NCBI RefSeq assembly: GCF_900184795.1
Contig: NZ_FXXN01000027.1
Location: 355,748-419,747 of the forward strand
Direction of reading: 5' to 3'
Length of the DNA stretch: 64,000 bases
Origin: Magnetospirillum sp. 15-1
GTDB taxonomy: Bacteria > Pseudomonadota > Alphaproteobacteria > Rhodospirillales > Magnetospirillaceae
The number at the start of each line of letters is the position of its first letter. Position 1 is the first letter of the stretch. Position numbers and translations under genes: made by a program. Positions 49,603-57,421 of the stretch are shown here, one piece after another. The notes below the pieces were generated by a model, which was given only the letters and a program-made list of their open reading frames with translations, had not been told where the DNA came from and made no database searches.

Positions 49603-50373
49603 ATGGATCGTCGTTCATTCCTCAAGGGGGCCACGGGCGCTGCCTGTCTGTGCGGCACGTGCGGCGGTTCCATCGCCCAGGCGGTGGCCGCCGAGGGAGC
49701 CCACTGGGCCTATGAGGGCCATGGCGGACCGGCCGAGTGGGGCATGCTGTCGCCGGAATACGCCGCCTGCTCCATGGGGCGCGAGCAATCGCCCGTCGAC
49801 CTGTCCAAGCCCATTGCCGCCATCATCGGCGATCCGCTGACCGCCTGGCGGCCGGTGCCGCTCAGGGTGCAGAACAACGGTCACACCATCCAGGTGGATT
49901 GCGGCGGCGGCGGCAGTCTGATGCTGGACGGCAAGTCCTACGACCTGCTGCAGTTCCACTTCCATCACCCCAGCGAACACACGGTGGACGGCGCCTTCTT
50001 CGACATGGAGTGCCACTTCGTCCACAAGGCGGCCGATGGCGGTCTGGCGGTGCTGGGGGTGATGATCGCCAAGGGTGGCGCCAACCCGGCGCTTGAGGCC
50101 ATCTGGCAGGTGATGCCGGGCAAGGGTGGCGAGAGCGTCACCGGGTCGTCCATGCTCGATCCCTCCATGCTGCTGCCCAAGGACCCGGTGACCTTCCGCT
50201 ATGCCGGATCGCTGACCACGCCGCCCTGCTCCGAGGTGGTGCAGTGGGTTGTCTACCGTCAGGCCATCACCGCCTCGGCCGAGCAATTGGCCGCCTTCGC
50301 CAAGCTGTTTCCCAACAATGCCCGTCCGGTCCAGCCGCTCAACCGCCGCAAGCTGCTGCTCGATGTGATGTGA
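49603..50373 (+). CDS. Alpha-type carbonic anhydrase, exported (likely Tat)
   Basis: A 256-residue alpha-carbonic anhydrase. The N-terminus MDRRSFLKGATGAACLCGTC is a Tat-like RRSFLK signal. Catalytic zinc histidines are in LLQFHFHHPSEHTVDG and FDMECHFVHKAADG (alpha-CA HFHxG/H). W/Y core motifs HWAYEGHGGPAEW near 36 and TTPPCSEVVQWVVY near 209 are diagnostic. It interconverts CO2 and bicarbonate in the periplasm. GGGAGGGG precedes the ATG. It starts 64 bases after aacS; the SPOR gene follows within 10 bases. Confidence 0.94.
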   Translation: MDRRSFLKGATGAACLCGTCGGSIAQAVAAEGAHWAYEGHGGPAEWGMLSPEYAACSMGREQSPVDLSKPIAAIIGDPLTAWRPVPLRVQNNGHTIQVDCGGGGSLMLDGKSYDLLQFHFHHPSEHTVDGAFFDMECHFVHKAADGGLAVLGVMIAKGGANPALEAIWQVMPGKGGESVTGSSMLDPSMLLPKDPVTFRYAGSLTTPPCSEVVQWVVYRQAITASAEQLAAFAKLFPNNARPVQPLNRRKLLLDVM

Positions 50374-50383
50374 GGTGGGTGAG

Positions 50384-51169
50384 ATGACGCATCGCTTTCC
50401 GCTCGCTCTCCTGCCGCTGGGCGCCGTGGCTTTGCTGGCGGGCTGCGCCGCCTCGCCCCAGCCCATGGACGGAGGCTGGTACCAGGGCACCTGGATCGTC
50501 ACCGACGCCTTCCCCTCGGGGGCCGTGGCCGACGCCGCTTCCGCGCCGCGCGGTCAGGCCGTGCCCATGGACACCGCTCGGGCCGGTGATGCCGCCGGCC
50601 GTGTCTGCCCGTCGCCGCGCTACAGCGAGGACCGGGCGCCGTTGAGTTCGGTGATCGGGGCGGCGGCCGCCGACTGGCCGGGCATGTCCGATCAGGTCAC
50701 GGTGCTCAATGTGGACTGTGACGGCCGGCCTTTCGCCCGCTATGCGGTGATGGCCGACGGCGCCCTGATGGCCCGCTACGGCGGCTGGGTGCTGCGGCTG
50801 GAGCACGGCGAGAAGCTGGCGGCCAATCCCGCTCCCATGATGGCCGAGCCGGCGGCTGCACCCATGGCGGTGGCGCCTCCGCCTCCGCCTGCGGTGACGC
50901 CGCCCCCGCCGGTTGCCGAGGCGCCGCGCAGGCTGGTCTATCTCGCCTCGTACAAGACCGAGGCGTGGGCTCGCAAGGGCTGGGGCGTCCTGGCCGGGCA
51001 CTCGGCCGCCCTCAAGGCCTCGGAGCCGGTGCTGAAGGACGTCGAGATCAAGGGCAAGGGCAAGTTCGTGCGCCTGTTCGCCGGGGCCAGGGACGACGGC
51101 GCCGCCAAGACCATCTGCAAGGAATTGGGCAAGGCCATCGCCGAATGCGGCGTGGCGGGGCGGGAATAG
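50384..51169 (+). CDS. SPOR-domain lipoprotein
   Basis: A 261-residue lipoprotein. The signal reads FPLALLPLGAVALLAGC with lipobox LAGC. The middle is Ala/Pro-rich (APMAVAPPPPPAVTPPPP), and the C-terminal about 75 residues have the SPOR pattern YLASYKTEAWARKGWGVLAGHSAALKA and KGKFVRLFAGARDDGAAKTICKELG. SPOR domains bind denuded peptidoglycan at division sites. It starts 10 bases after the carbonic anhydrase stop and likely forms an operon with it, though a functional link is not evident. Confidence 0.85.
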   Translation: MTHRFPLALLPLGAVALLAGCAASPQPMDGGWYQGTWIVTDAFPSGAVADAASAPRGQAVPMDTARAGDAAGRVCPSPRYSEDRAPLSSVIGAAAADWPGMSDQVTVLNVDCDGRPFARYAVMADGALMARYGGWVLRLEHGEKLAANPAPMMAEPAAAPMAVAPPPPPAVTPPPPVAEAPRRLVYLASYKTEAWARKGWGVLAGHSAALKASEPVLKDVEIKGKGKFVRLFAGARDDGAAKTICKELGKAIAECGVAGRE

Positions 51170-51209
51170 GAGCGGGCGGCGGTGCGCGTCACATCCGACG
51201 CGTGATGAT

Positions 51210-51860
51210 CTAGAAGCGGTAGCCCAGGCCGGCGCCGAGCGTCAGGCCGGTTCCCGGCTGATCGGTGCCGCTGGCCCGGTTGGCGCCGGCCATGCCGCCG
51301 ACGCTGAAGGACGGGCTCACCTGATGGATCAGGCTGAGCGACATATTGATTTCGTTGCCGTTGGGGCCGGTGCGGTAAGGATCGGCCAGGGTCAGGGCCG
51401 GATGCTGGGAATTGGGGCTGATATAGCCCCAATCGGTGCGGTTGACGCCCAGGCTGAGCGATGCCCGGCTGTCGGTGCCCAGGGCTCCGCCGGCCCACGA
51501 GGCGGCGAGGTTGGCGCCGCTGCTGGCGCCGTCGCTGCGCAGCGACGAGGACAACTGGACATTGGCGCCGCCATAGGCGACGTAGCCGCCCACCGCCAGC
51601 GGGCTGCCCGGCAGGCCGAAGGCCAGGGGCGAGCCGGACAGGCCGGCCGATGGCCCCGACACGGCCCCCGCCGACAGCTTTCCCGACGACATCAGGGGCA
51701 GGCGGGACTCGCCCAGGCCGAAGGCGGGTGCCTCGGCTCGCGCCGCGCCGCCACCCGGCACCAGCCGCGCGGCGGGGGAGAGCTCGGCCGAATCCGCCGG
51801 TCCCGCCGCCCACAGGGGCAGCGCCAGGATGGAGAACAGAACGGAACGAGCGGAAGTCAT
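51210..51860 (-). CDS. Small outer-membrane beta-barrel protein
   Basis: A 216-residue exported protein. The signal peptide is MTSARSVLFSILALPLWAAGPADSA. A Gly/Ala/Ser-rich mature part shows alternating hydrophobic strands (YVAYGGANVQLSSSL, ANLAASWAGGALG, RASLSLGVNRTDWGYISP, EINMSLSLIHQVS) and ends LTLGAGLGYRF. The terminal aromatic Tyr-x-Phe is the Omp85 recognition signature, so this is an eight-strand-like barrel. Length matches small OmpW/OmpX-like barrels. A TGC-rich PhaR-type site lies about 95-125 bases upstream of the start. Function unknown. Confidence 0.8.
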   Translation of the reverse strand: MTSARSVLFSILALPLWAAGPADSAELSPAARLVPGGGAARAEAPAFGLGESRLPLMSSGKLSAGAVSGPSAGLSGSPLAFGLPGSPLAVGGYVAYGGANVQLSSSLRSDGASSGANLAASWAGGALGTDSRASLSLGVNRTDWGYISPNSQHPALTLADPYRTGPNGNEINMSLSLIHQVSPSFSVGGMAGANRASGTDQPGTGLTLGAGLGYRF

Positions 51861-51952
51861 GGCCTGAGACGGGTAAAGGTGTATCGCTTCAGGAAGATAT
51901 AGGCGCCGGTCCGGCCGTGGGGAAGTCCCTGGAACGGCTGTCGTTTTGATTC

Positions 51953-51984
51953 TTTGCAAGTGTTGCAGTTTTGCACTGCAATAT
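51953..51984 (-). promoter_or_regulatory. PhaR-type TGC-rich site upstream of the beta-barrel gene
   Basis: TTTGCAAGTGTTGCAGTTTTGCACTGCAATAT contains TGTTGCA and TGCACTGCAA, the same words as the phasin operators at 39.5 kb. It lies in the 136-base gap between rlmJ and the barrel gene, both on the minus strand. Confidence 0.55.
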
Positions 51985-51996
51985 CGGGAAAACTCC

Positions 51997-52839
51997 CTAC
52001 GTCTTTTCGGCGATCAGATGGCGAATGGCGGTGCTGCCGGTGTCGGGGGCGACGATTGCGGCCAGCCAGGGCAGGACGCGCTCCAGGCTTTCCCGCAGTT
52101 GCCAGGGCGGATTGATCACCAGCAGGCCGCTGCCGTTGAGCCTGAACGGGTCCTCGGCCGGGCGCAGCAGCAACTCCACGGCCAGGGTTTCCGGGCCGCC
52201 TTGGTCGGCGATGTCCCGATAGAAGGCCTCCACCGGCTCGCGGCCCTTGATGGGATACCAGGCCAGATAGATGCCGGTGGGCCACAGCTTGCGGGCCCGG
52301 CGCAGGGCGGCCAGCAGTCGCTCGAACTCGTTCTTGACCTCGAAGGGCGGGTCCATCAGCACCAGCCCGCGCCGCTCGGGCGGCGGCAGCAATCCCTTGG
52401 CGGCGGTGTAGCCGTCCAGATGGTGGACGCCGACCCGGCGGTCGCCGTGGAAGCGGGCCCGCAGCGTCTCCACGTCCTCGGGGTGCAGTTCCACCAGGGC
52501 CATGCGGTCCTGGGGACGCATCAGGCCGCGCACCAGTTCGGGCGAGCCGGGGTAGCGGCGCAGCGTGCCGTCCGAGTTCCAGGCCCGCACCACCGCCAGA
52601 TAGGTCTCCAGTTCGGCGGGCGGACGGGGCGCGTCCAGGACCTTGGCGATACCGTTCAGATATTCGCCGGTCTTGTCGGCCTGGGGGGCCTCCAGGTCGT
52701 AGGCGCCGATTCCCGCATGGGTATCGAGCACAAAGAACGGCGTGTCCTTGCGCTTCAGTCCGGCGATGACCAGCGCCAGGATGGCGTGCTTCATCACATC
52801 GGCGAAGTTTCCTGCGTGGTAGGCGTGGCGGTAGTTCAT
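51997..52839 (-). CDS. rlmJ: 23S rRNA (adenine2030-N6)-methyltransferase
   Basis: A 280-residue RlmJ. The start MNYRHAYHAGNFADVMKHAIL is the hallmark N-terminus; PFFVLDTHAGIGAYDLE near 41 is the SAM site, and LVLMDPPFEVKNEFERLLAAL near 165 is the amino-methyltransferase motif (DPPF in place of DPPY). ETYLAVVRAWNS and RFHGDRRVGVHHLDGY fit the family. It modifies A2030 of 23S rRNA. No other gene in its transcript; the PhaR-like site lies beyond its stop. Confidence 0.95.
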   Translation of the reverse strand: MNYRHAYHAGNFADVMKHAILALVIAGLKRKDTPFFVLDTHAGIGAYDLEAPQADKTGEYLNGIAKVLDAPRPPAELETYLAVVRAWNSDGTLRRYPGSPELVRGLMRPQDRMALVELHPEDVETLRARFHGDRRVGVHHLDGYTAAKGLLPPPERRGLVLMDPPFEVKNEFERLLAALRRARKLWPTGIYLAWYPIKGREPVEAFYRDIADQGGPETLAVELLLRPAEDPFRLNGSGLLVINPPWQLRESLERVLPWLAAIVAPDTGSTAIRHLIAEKT

Positions 52840-53261
52840 ACCCTGCTCTCGGACCCTTGGCTGCGGTGGCGCGAAAGCATAGAGGGCGTCGCCGCCAGGG
52901 GGCAAAGGGAAAGCGCCATAAGTGGACTTAAAATTAAAACTATTAAAAATAAAGAATGAGTGGGGTGTTTACTGTAGCCCGACTAATCAAGCCATTATTC
53001 CAATGGTATAAGCGGTAATACCAACGAATGGTATAAAGGCTCGGTAGAGAAATTGATCAGTGGCATGGAAAGGCGGCGGCTCCATCGACTCCTGTGATTT
53101 ATGACGGATGACCCTTTTGTAAAAGACACATTTTGATGCATCTTCGTTCATCCTTTTCGAAGGGATTTGGTGTAGTGTCCGCTTCGGAGCGGCTCCAATG
53201 TGGGGCCGGGGCTGCATTGGCCGGGTGGCTGCCCGGCATTCTGCTTGCGCGGGGAATAGTC
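52840..53261. other. 422-bp intergenic region with repeated TGGTATAA words
   Basis: Unusually AT-rich around 52920-53130. The word ATGGTATAA occurs twice, at about 53001-53009 and 53026-53034, with an inverted TAATACCA between. A promoter-like region for the PAS gene must lie here. Short frames have no convincing start site or composition; I call no gene. Confidence 0.5.
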
Positions 53262-53786
53262 ATGTCGCGTCCTGGTGTTTACTTGTCCGGGGTGGAGCGC
53301 ACATTCGGCGCCGACGAGATCATCGTCAGCAAGACCGATACCAAAGGGCGGATCATCTATGCCAACGAGGTGTTCCTGCGGATGGCCGGTTTCGCCGAGG
53401 GCGAGATTCTCAACCAGCCGCACAGCATCATCCGCCATCCCGACATGCCGCGCTGCGTCTTCAAGCTGCTGTGGGACACCATCGAGGCCGGCAAGGAAAT
53501 CTTCGCCTATGTGAAGAACCGGTCCAAGAACGGTGACCATTACTGGGTGCTGGCCCACGTGACCCCCACCTTCGACAAGACGGGCAAGATCGTCAGCTAC
53601 CATTCCAACCGCCGTTCGCCCCGACGGGACGCGGTGGAAAAGGCCGAGGGCCTCTACAAGGAACTGCTCGCCATCGAGAACGGCCACGATGATCGCAAGG
53701 TCGGCATGGAAGCCGCCTTCCAGGCCGTGGTCGCCAAACTGCAAGGCGCGGGAGTGCCCTACGATGAATTCGTCTTCTCTCTCTAG
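53262..53786 (+). CDS. PAS-domain protein (Aer-type sensor module)
   Basis: A 174-residue protein with a single PAS domain of the Aer type: [27 protein letters not shown], then [55 protein letters not shown]. The RHPDMP and NGDHYWV signatures are shared with FAD-binding redox PAS of Aer. There is no HAMP or signalling domain. Its last 23 bases overlap the next gene, a chemoreceptor, in another frame, so it is probably a split Aer: sensor as one chain, signalling module as another. GGGGAATAG precedes the ATG. Confidence 0.9.
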   Translation: MSRPGVYLSGVERTFGADEIIVSKTDTKGRIIYANEVFLRMAGFAEGEILNQPHSIIRHPDMPRCVFKLLWDTIEAGKEIFAYVKNRSKNGDHYWVLAHVTPTFDKTGKIVSYHSNRRSPRRDAVEKAEGLYKELLAIENGHDDRKVGMEAAFQAVVAKLQGAGVPYDEFVFSL

Positions 53787-55074
53787 GGCCCTGGCCGCCG
53801 CCATTCTCGCCGCGGTACTGTGCGGAATCGGCGCGCTGATCGCCCTGAGCCGCGGCGCACTGCTCGATGCGGGAGCCATGGGGCTGGCGGCGCTGGGGGC
53901 GCTGGCCGTGCTGTATTACGTCAACCGGGCGCGCGCCAGCATCCACCGGGCCTGCCAGGTTCTGGGCGAGGCCGGAGCGGGCCGCCTGGACGTGCGCATC
54001 ATCGGTATCGTCGAAGGTGGGACCCTCGGCCGGTTGGACAAGGCGATCAACCGGTTGCTCGACCTGACCGAGGTGTTCACCAAGGAGGCCGACGCCGCCA
54101 TGGCGCTGACCTCCGAGGGCCGTTATTTCCGCCATATCCTCACCGACGGCATGGTGGGCGAGTTCGCCGACCATGCGCGACTGATCAACAAGGCGCTCTC
54201 GGGGATGGAAATGCGCGCCAATGCCTTCAGCGCCGAAGCCACCGGAGTCGGCAACACCATCAAGCACGTCACCCAGGTGGTGGCCGCCACCGCCACCGAG
54301 CTGGAAGCCACCGCCCAGCAGATGTCCGACATCGCGTCCCAGACCAGCGAGCAGTCCACCAAGGTGGCCGGTGCCGCCGAGGATGCCTACACCCATGTGG
54401 AAGCGGTGGCGGCGGCGGCCGAGCAGGTGTCGTCCGGCATCCGCGACGTGGCGGCGCGCATCCAGGATTCGGCCCGCATGGCCCAGGAAACGGTGCGGGT
54501 CGCCACCGAGACCGACGAGGCCATCAACGGCCTCAACATAGCGGCGCAGAAGATCGGCGAGGTGGTCAACCTGATCACCGAGATCGCCAGCCAGACCAAC
54601 CTGCTGGCCTTGAACGCCACCATCGAGGCGGCGCGGGCCGGTGAAGCCGGCAAGGGCTTCGCCGTGGTCGCCAACGAGGTCAAGCATCTGGCCAATCAGA
54701 CGGCGCGCGCCACCGACGAGATTTCCAGCCAGATCGACGGCATGCGCCAGGCCACCGGCCAGGCGGTGGGTGCGGTGCGCAACATCGCCGGCAAGATCCG
54801 CGAGATCAACGACAACGCCACCGGCATCGCCGCCACCACCGAGCAGCAGAGCGCGGCGGTGGCCGAGATGAGCCGTTCCATCCGCACCGTCGCCGCCGAC
54901 GTGCAGACGGTGGCCGACACCATCGGCGAAGTGGCTTCCACCGCCGGCACCGCCACCGACGCCGCCGGACAGGTGCTGGTCGCCGCCGGTGATCTGGCCA
55001 ACCGCACGGTCAGCATGAACGACGACATCGACGCCTTCATCTCGCGGGTGTGCTCGGGCATCAAGGGGGCGTAG
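53764..55074 (+). CDS. Methyl-accepting chemotaxis protein lacking a periplasmic domain
   Basis: A 436-residue chemoreceptor. Two close membrane helices (about 5-28 and 32-52, [18 protein letters not shown] and [14 protein letters not shown]) leave almost no periplasmic part. A cytoplasmic linker ([42 protein letters not shown]) follows, then a full hairpin with [32 protein letters not shown]. The start ATG lies inside the PAS gene (23-base overlap), so synthesis is coupled to it. Lacking a sensor domain, it probably transmits the neighbouring PAS protein's redox signal. Confidence 0.92.
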   Translation: MNSSSLSRALAAAILAAVLCGIGALIALSRGALLDAGAMGLAALGALAVLYYVNRARASIHRACQVLGEAGAGRLDVRIIGIVEGGTLGRLDKAINRLLDLTEVFTKEADAAMALTSEGRYFRHILTDGMVGEFADHARLINKALSGMEMRANAFSAEATGVGNTIKHVTQVVAATATELEATAQQMSDIASQTSEQSTKVAGAAEDAYTHVEAVAAAAEQVSSGIRDVAARIQDSARMAQETVRVATETDEAINGLNIAAQKIGEVVNLITEIASQTNLLALNATIEAARAGEAGKGFAVVANEVKHLANQTARATDEISSQIDGMRQATGQAVGAVRNIAGKIREINDNATGIAATTEQQSAAVAEMSRSIRTVAADVQTVADTIGEVASTAGTATDAAGQVLVAAGDLANRTVSMNDDIDAFISRVCSGIKGA

Positions 55075-55146
55075 GGCGGGGACGCCCCTTTCTCCTTGCG
55101 TGGCGGAACGGCTTCCGTTAAAGCTACGCTTCCGATGGAGGAAACC

Positions 55147-55248
55147 ATGTTCGTCTGCTTGTCCAAGGCAAACGCATTGCGCGTCCGGGGCTCTGCCTCG
55201 GCGGCGGCCTTCATCACTACCAAAACCGGCGCCACCAAGACCGCTTGA
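55147..55248 (+). CDS. Threonine/lysine-rich leader peptide of asd
   Basis: A 33-codon ORF with a very strong ribosome site (GGAGGAAACC) just before its ATG. The peptide opens MFVCLSKANALRVRG and ends FITTKTGATKTA: five Thr and two Lys within the last ten residues, the pattern of amino-acid attenuator leaders such as thrL. Asd makes the common precursor of threonine, lysine and methionine, so these are the expected regulatory amino acids. It is followed by mutually exclusive hairpins and a terminator, 115 bases before asd. I have not seen this leader described for alphaproteobacterial asd. Confidence 0.82.
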   Translation: MFVCLSKANALRVRGSASAAAFITTKTGATKTA

Positions 55249-55309
55249 GCGGGCCGGTTCGTCACGATTGCACGAAAAAGGCCCGCGGAAAGCTTCCCGC
55301 GGGCCTTTT
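55224..55309 (+). promoter_or_regulatory. Transcription attenuator upstream of asd
   Basis: Region 1 AACCGGC (55224-55230), inside the Lys-Thr-Gly codons, pairs with region 2 GCCGGTT (55253-55259), helped by CCGC-TTGA-GCGG (55241-55252). Region 2 GCGGGCC (55249-55255) can instead pair with region 3 GGCCCGC (55280-55286). Region 3 is the 5' arm of the terminator AAAAGGCCCGCGG / CCGCGGGCCTTTT (55276-55309). Ribosome stalling on Thr or Lys codons would free region 2 to block the terminator. Confidence 0.85.
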
Positions 55310-55363
55310 CGTATCTCGATAAGCGCCAGGGAACCAAGGGCTCTGGAAAACGGAGAGGACAAG

Positions 55364-56383
55364 ATGGGTTACAAGGTTGCTGTAATCGGCGCGACCGGCA
55401 ATGTGGGCCGGGCAATGCTTCAGATCCTGGTGGATCGCAAGTTTCCGGTGGACGAGGTCGTCGCCCTGGCGTCCGAGCGGTCGGTCGGCCGCGAAGTCGC
55501 TTTCGGCGACAACAAGATCCTGAAGTGCAAGGACCTGGCCACCTTCGACTTCAAGGGCTTCGATATCGCCCTGTCCTCTCCCGGCGCCAAGGTCTCGGCC
55601 CTTCATTCCCCGCGCGCCGCCGCCGCCGGCTGCGTGGTGATCGACAACACCTCGCATTTCCGCATGGACCCCGATGTGCCGCTGGTGGTGCCCGAGGTCA
55701 ATCCGGAAGCCATCGCCCAGTACAAGAAGAAGGGCATCATCGCCAACCCCAACTGCTCGACCATCCAGATGGTGGTGGCGCTGAAGCCCCTGCACAAGCT
55801 GGGCAAGATCAAGCGCGTCGTCGTCTCGACCTACCAGTCGGTGTCGGGCGCCGGCAAGGAGGGCATGGACGAGCTTTACGACCAGACCAAGGGTGTCCTG
55901 GTCCATGACGCCATCAAGCCGAACAAGTTCTCCAAGCAGATCGCCTTCAACCTGATCCCGCAGATCGACGTCTTCATGGAAGACGGCTCGACCAAGGAAG
56001 AGTGGAAGATGGTGGTCGAGACCCACAAGATTCTCGACCCCGACATCGCCGTGAACGCCACCTGCGTGCGCGTGCCGGTGTTCGTCAGCCATTCGGAATC
56101 CATCAACGTGGAATTCGAGCGTCCGGTCAGCGTCGCCGAGGCCACCAGGGCGCTGCGCGACGCCGAAGGCGTGGTGGTGATGGATACCCGCGAGCCGGGC
56201 GGCTACATCACGCCCCTGGAGACCACCGGCGAGGACCCGGTCTATGTCAGCCGCATCCGCAAGGACCCCACCGTCAAGAACGGCCTGTCCTTCTGGTGCG
56301 TCGCCGACAACCTCAGGAAGGGCGCGGCGCTCAACGCCGTGCAGATCGCCGAGGTGCTGATCCGCGATTACCTGAAGAAGTAG
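55364..56383 (+). CDS. asd: Aspartate-semialdehyde dehydrogenase
   Basis: A 339-residue enzyme reducing aspartyl phosphate to the semialdehyde, branch point to threonine, lysine, methionine and diaminopimelate. Seen: VAVIGATGNVGRAMLQIL at the N-terminus, SPGAKVSALHSPRAAAAGCVVIDNTSHFRMDPDVPLVVPEVN, and the catalytic cysteine in IIANPNCSTIQMVVALKPL near 130. VSTYQSVSGAGKEGMDEL follows near 151, then HSESINVEFERPVS near 247. GGAGAGGACAAG precedes the ATG. Expression is expected to be set by the attenuator just upstream. An inverted repeat follows the stop. Confidence 0.97.
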   Translation: MGYKVAVIGATGNVGRAMLQILVDRKFPVDEVVALASERSVGREVAFGDNKILKCKDLATFDFKGFDIALSSPGAKVSALHSPRAAAAGCVVIDNTSHFRMDPDVPLVVPEVNPEAIAQYKKKGIIANPNCSTIQMVVALKPLHKLGKIKRVVVSTYQSVSGAGKEGMDELYDQTKGVLVHDAIKPNKFSKQIAFNLIPQIDVFMEDGSTKEEWKMVVETHKILDPDIAVNATCVRVPVFVSHSESINVEFERPVSVAEATRALRDAEGVVVMDTREPGGYITPLETTGEDPVYVSRIRKDPTVKNGLSFWCVADNLRKGAALNAVQIAEVLIRDYLKK

Positions 56384-56404
56384 GTCCCCCACCGTCGTTA
56401 TCGT

Positions 56405-56446
56405 CGGTCTTGATCCGGTGATCCATGGATGCCCGGATCAAGACCG
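56405..56446. terminator. Inverted repeat after asd
   Basis: CGGTCTTGATCCGG and CCGGATCAAGACCG are perfect 14-bp arms around the palindrome ATCCATGGAT. It lies 22 bases past the asd stop; without a T-run it may be a structural repeat and not a terminator. Confidence 0.5.
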
Positions 56447-56602
56447 CGGCTGTCCGGTTTAAGTTTCCGGGTGCCGGGGATCGGCTGTTTCACCACCAAG
56501 CCACCAAGGGCACCAGGACGGGAAGGTGGGACTCGGAACGAACGGCCACTCCAAATGGGGTGGCCGTTTGCCGTTTGGGGCGGGCCGGTCTATCCTGGTT
56601 CC

Positions 56603-57421
56603 ATGACCAAGACAGCCGCAGCACCGGTGGAAATCCGCATCGAGGGCCTGACCAAGGCGTTCGATGGCCATCCGGTGTTGCGTGGTGTCGATCTCGATAT
56701 CCAGGCCGGCGCCTTCGTGGCGGTGGTGGGGGGATCGGGATGCGGCAAGAGCGTCCTGCTCAACCATATCCTCGGTCTGATGCAACCGGACGGCGGACGG
56801 GTGCTGGTCGCCGATCCCGAACGGCCCGATAGCCCGCTGCTCGACCTCGCCGCTCTGGATGCCGACCAAATGGCCGATATCCACGTCCATTGGGGCGTGG
56901 TGTTTCAGCGCAACGCCCTGTTCTCCGGCACCGTGCTGGACAATATCGGCCTGTGGCTGGAGGAGGTCGGCCATCTGGGCGTCGCCGACATCGAGCACAT
57001 GGCCCAGCGCGTGCTGGCGGCGGTGGGACTGCCCGCCACGCCCGATTTCCTGGCCGGGCGGGTGGAGTCCCTGTCGGGCGGCATGGCCAAGCGCATCGCC
57101 ATCGCCCGTGCCCTGGCCATGGAGCCGCGCTGCATGTTCTTCGACGAGCCGACCACCGGCCTCGATCCGGTCACCGCCTCGCAGATTCAGGACCTGCTGC
57201 TCTCCACCCATGTGGACGAGCGTGATGGACTGGCACGGACCACCATCGTCGTTACCCACGACAAGGACCTGCTGTACCGGCTGCGGCCCCGCGTGGTGAT
57301 GCTGCACGACGGGCGGGTGTCGTTCGACGGGCCGTTCGAGGATTTCGAGGCATCGAGATCGCCGATCATCCGTCCCTATTTCGACCTGATGCCGACGCTG
57401 CACCAGCGGGAACTCGCCTGA
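56603..57421 (+). CDS. ABC transporter ATPase (MlaF-like), orphan
   Basis: A 272-residue ABC ATPase. Walker A is VVGGSGCGKSVLLNHILGLMQ near 42, Q-loop HWGVVFQRNALFSGTVLDNIGL near 99, signature ESLSGGMAKRIAIARALAM near 162, and Walker B CMFFDEPTTGLDPVTASQI near 185. H-loop TIVVTHDKDLLYRL near 225. The sequence is closest to MlaF/Ttg2A retrograde lipid-transport ATPases. Neither MlaE permease, MCE protein nor other Mla gene is present nearby. Its stop overlaps the oxyR ATG (ATGA), so the pair is translationally coupled. Start at MTKTAAAP is preferred to an upstream ATG at 56429. Confidence 0.85.
   Translation: MTKTAAAPVEIRIEGLTKAFDGHPVLRGVDLDIQAGAFVAVVGGSGCGKSVLLNHILGLMQPDGGRVLVADPERPDSPLLDLAALDADQMADIHVHWGVVFQRNALFSGTVLDNIGLWLEEVGHLGVADIEHMAQRVLAAVGLPATPDFLAGRVESLSGGMAKRIAIARALAMEPRCMFFDEPTTGLDPVTASQIQDLLLSTHVDERDGLARTTIVVTHDKDLLYRLRPRVVMLHDGRVSFDGPFEDFEASRSPIIRPYFDLMPTLHQRELA

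Noticed and set aside
52987-53217. 76-codon minus-strand ORF before the PAS gene
   Set aside because: Spans the AT-rich promoter region, no start signal and no similarity to a known family.
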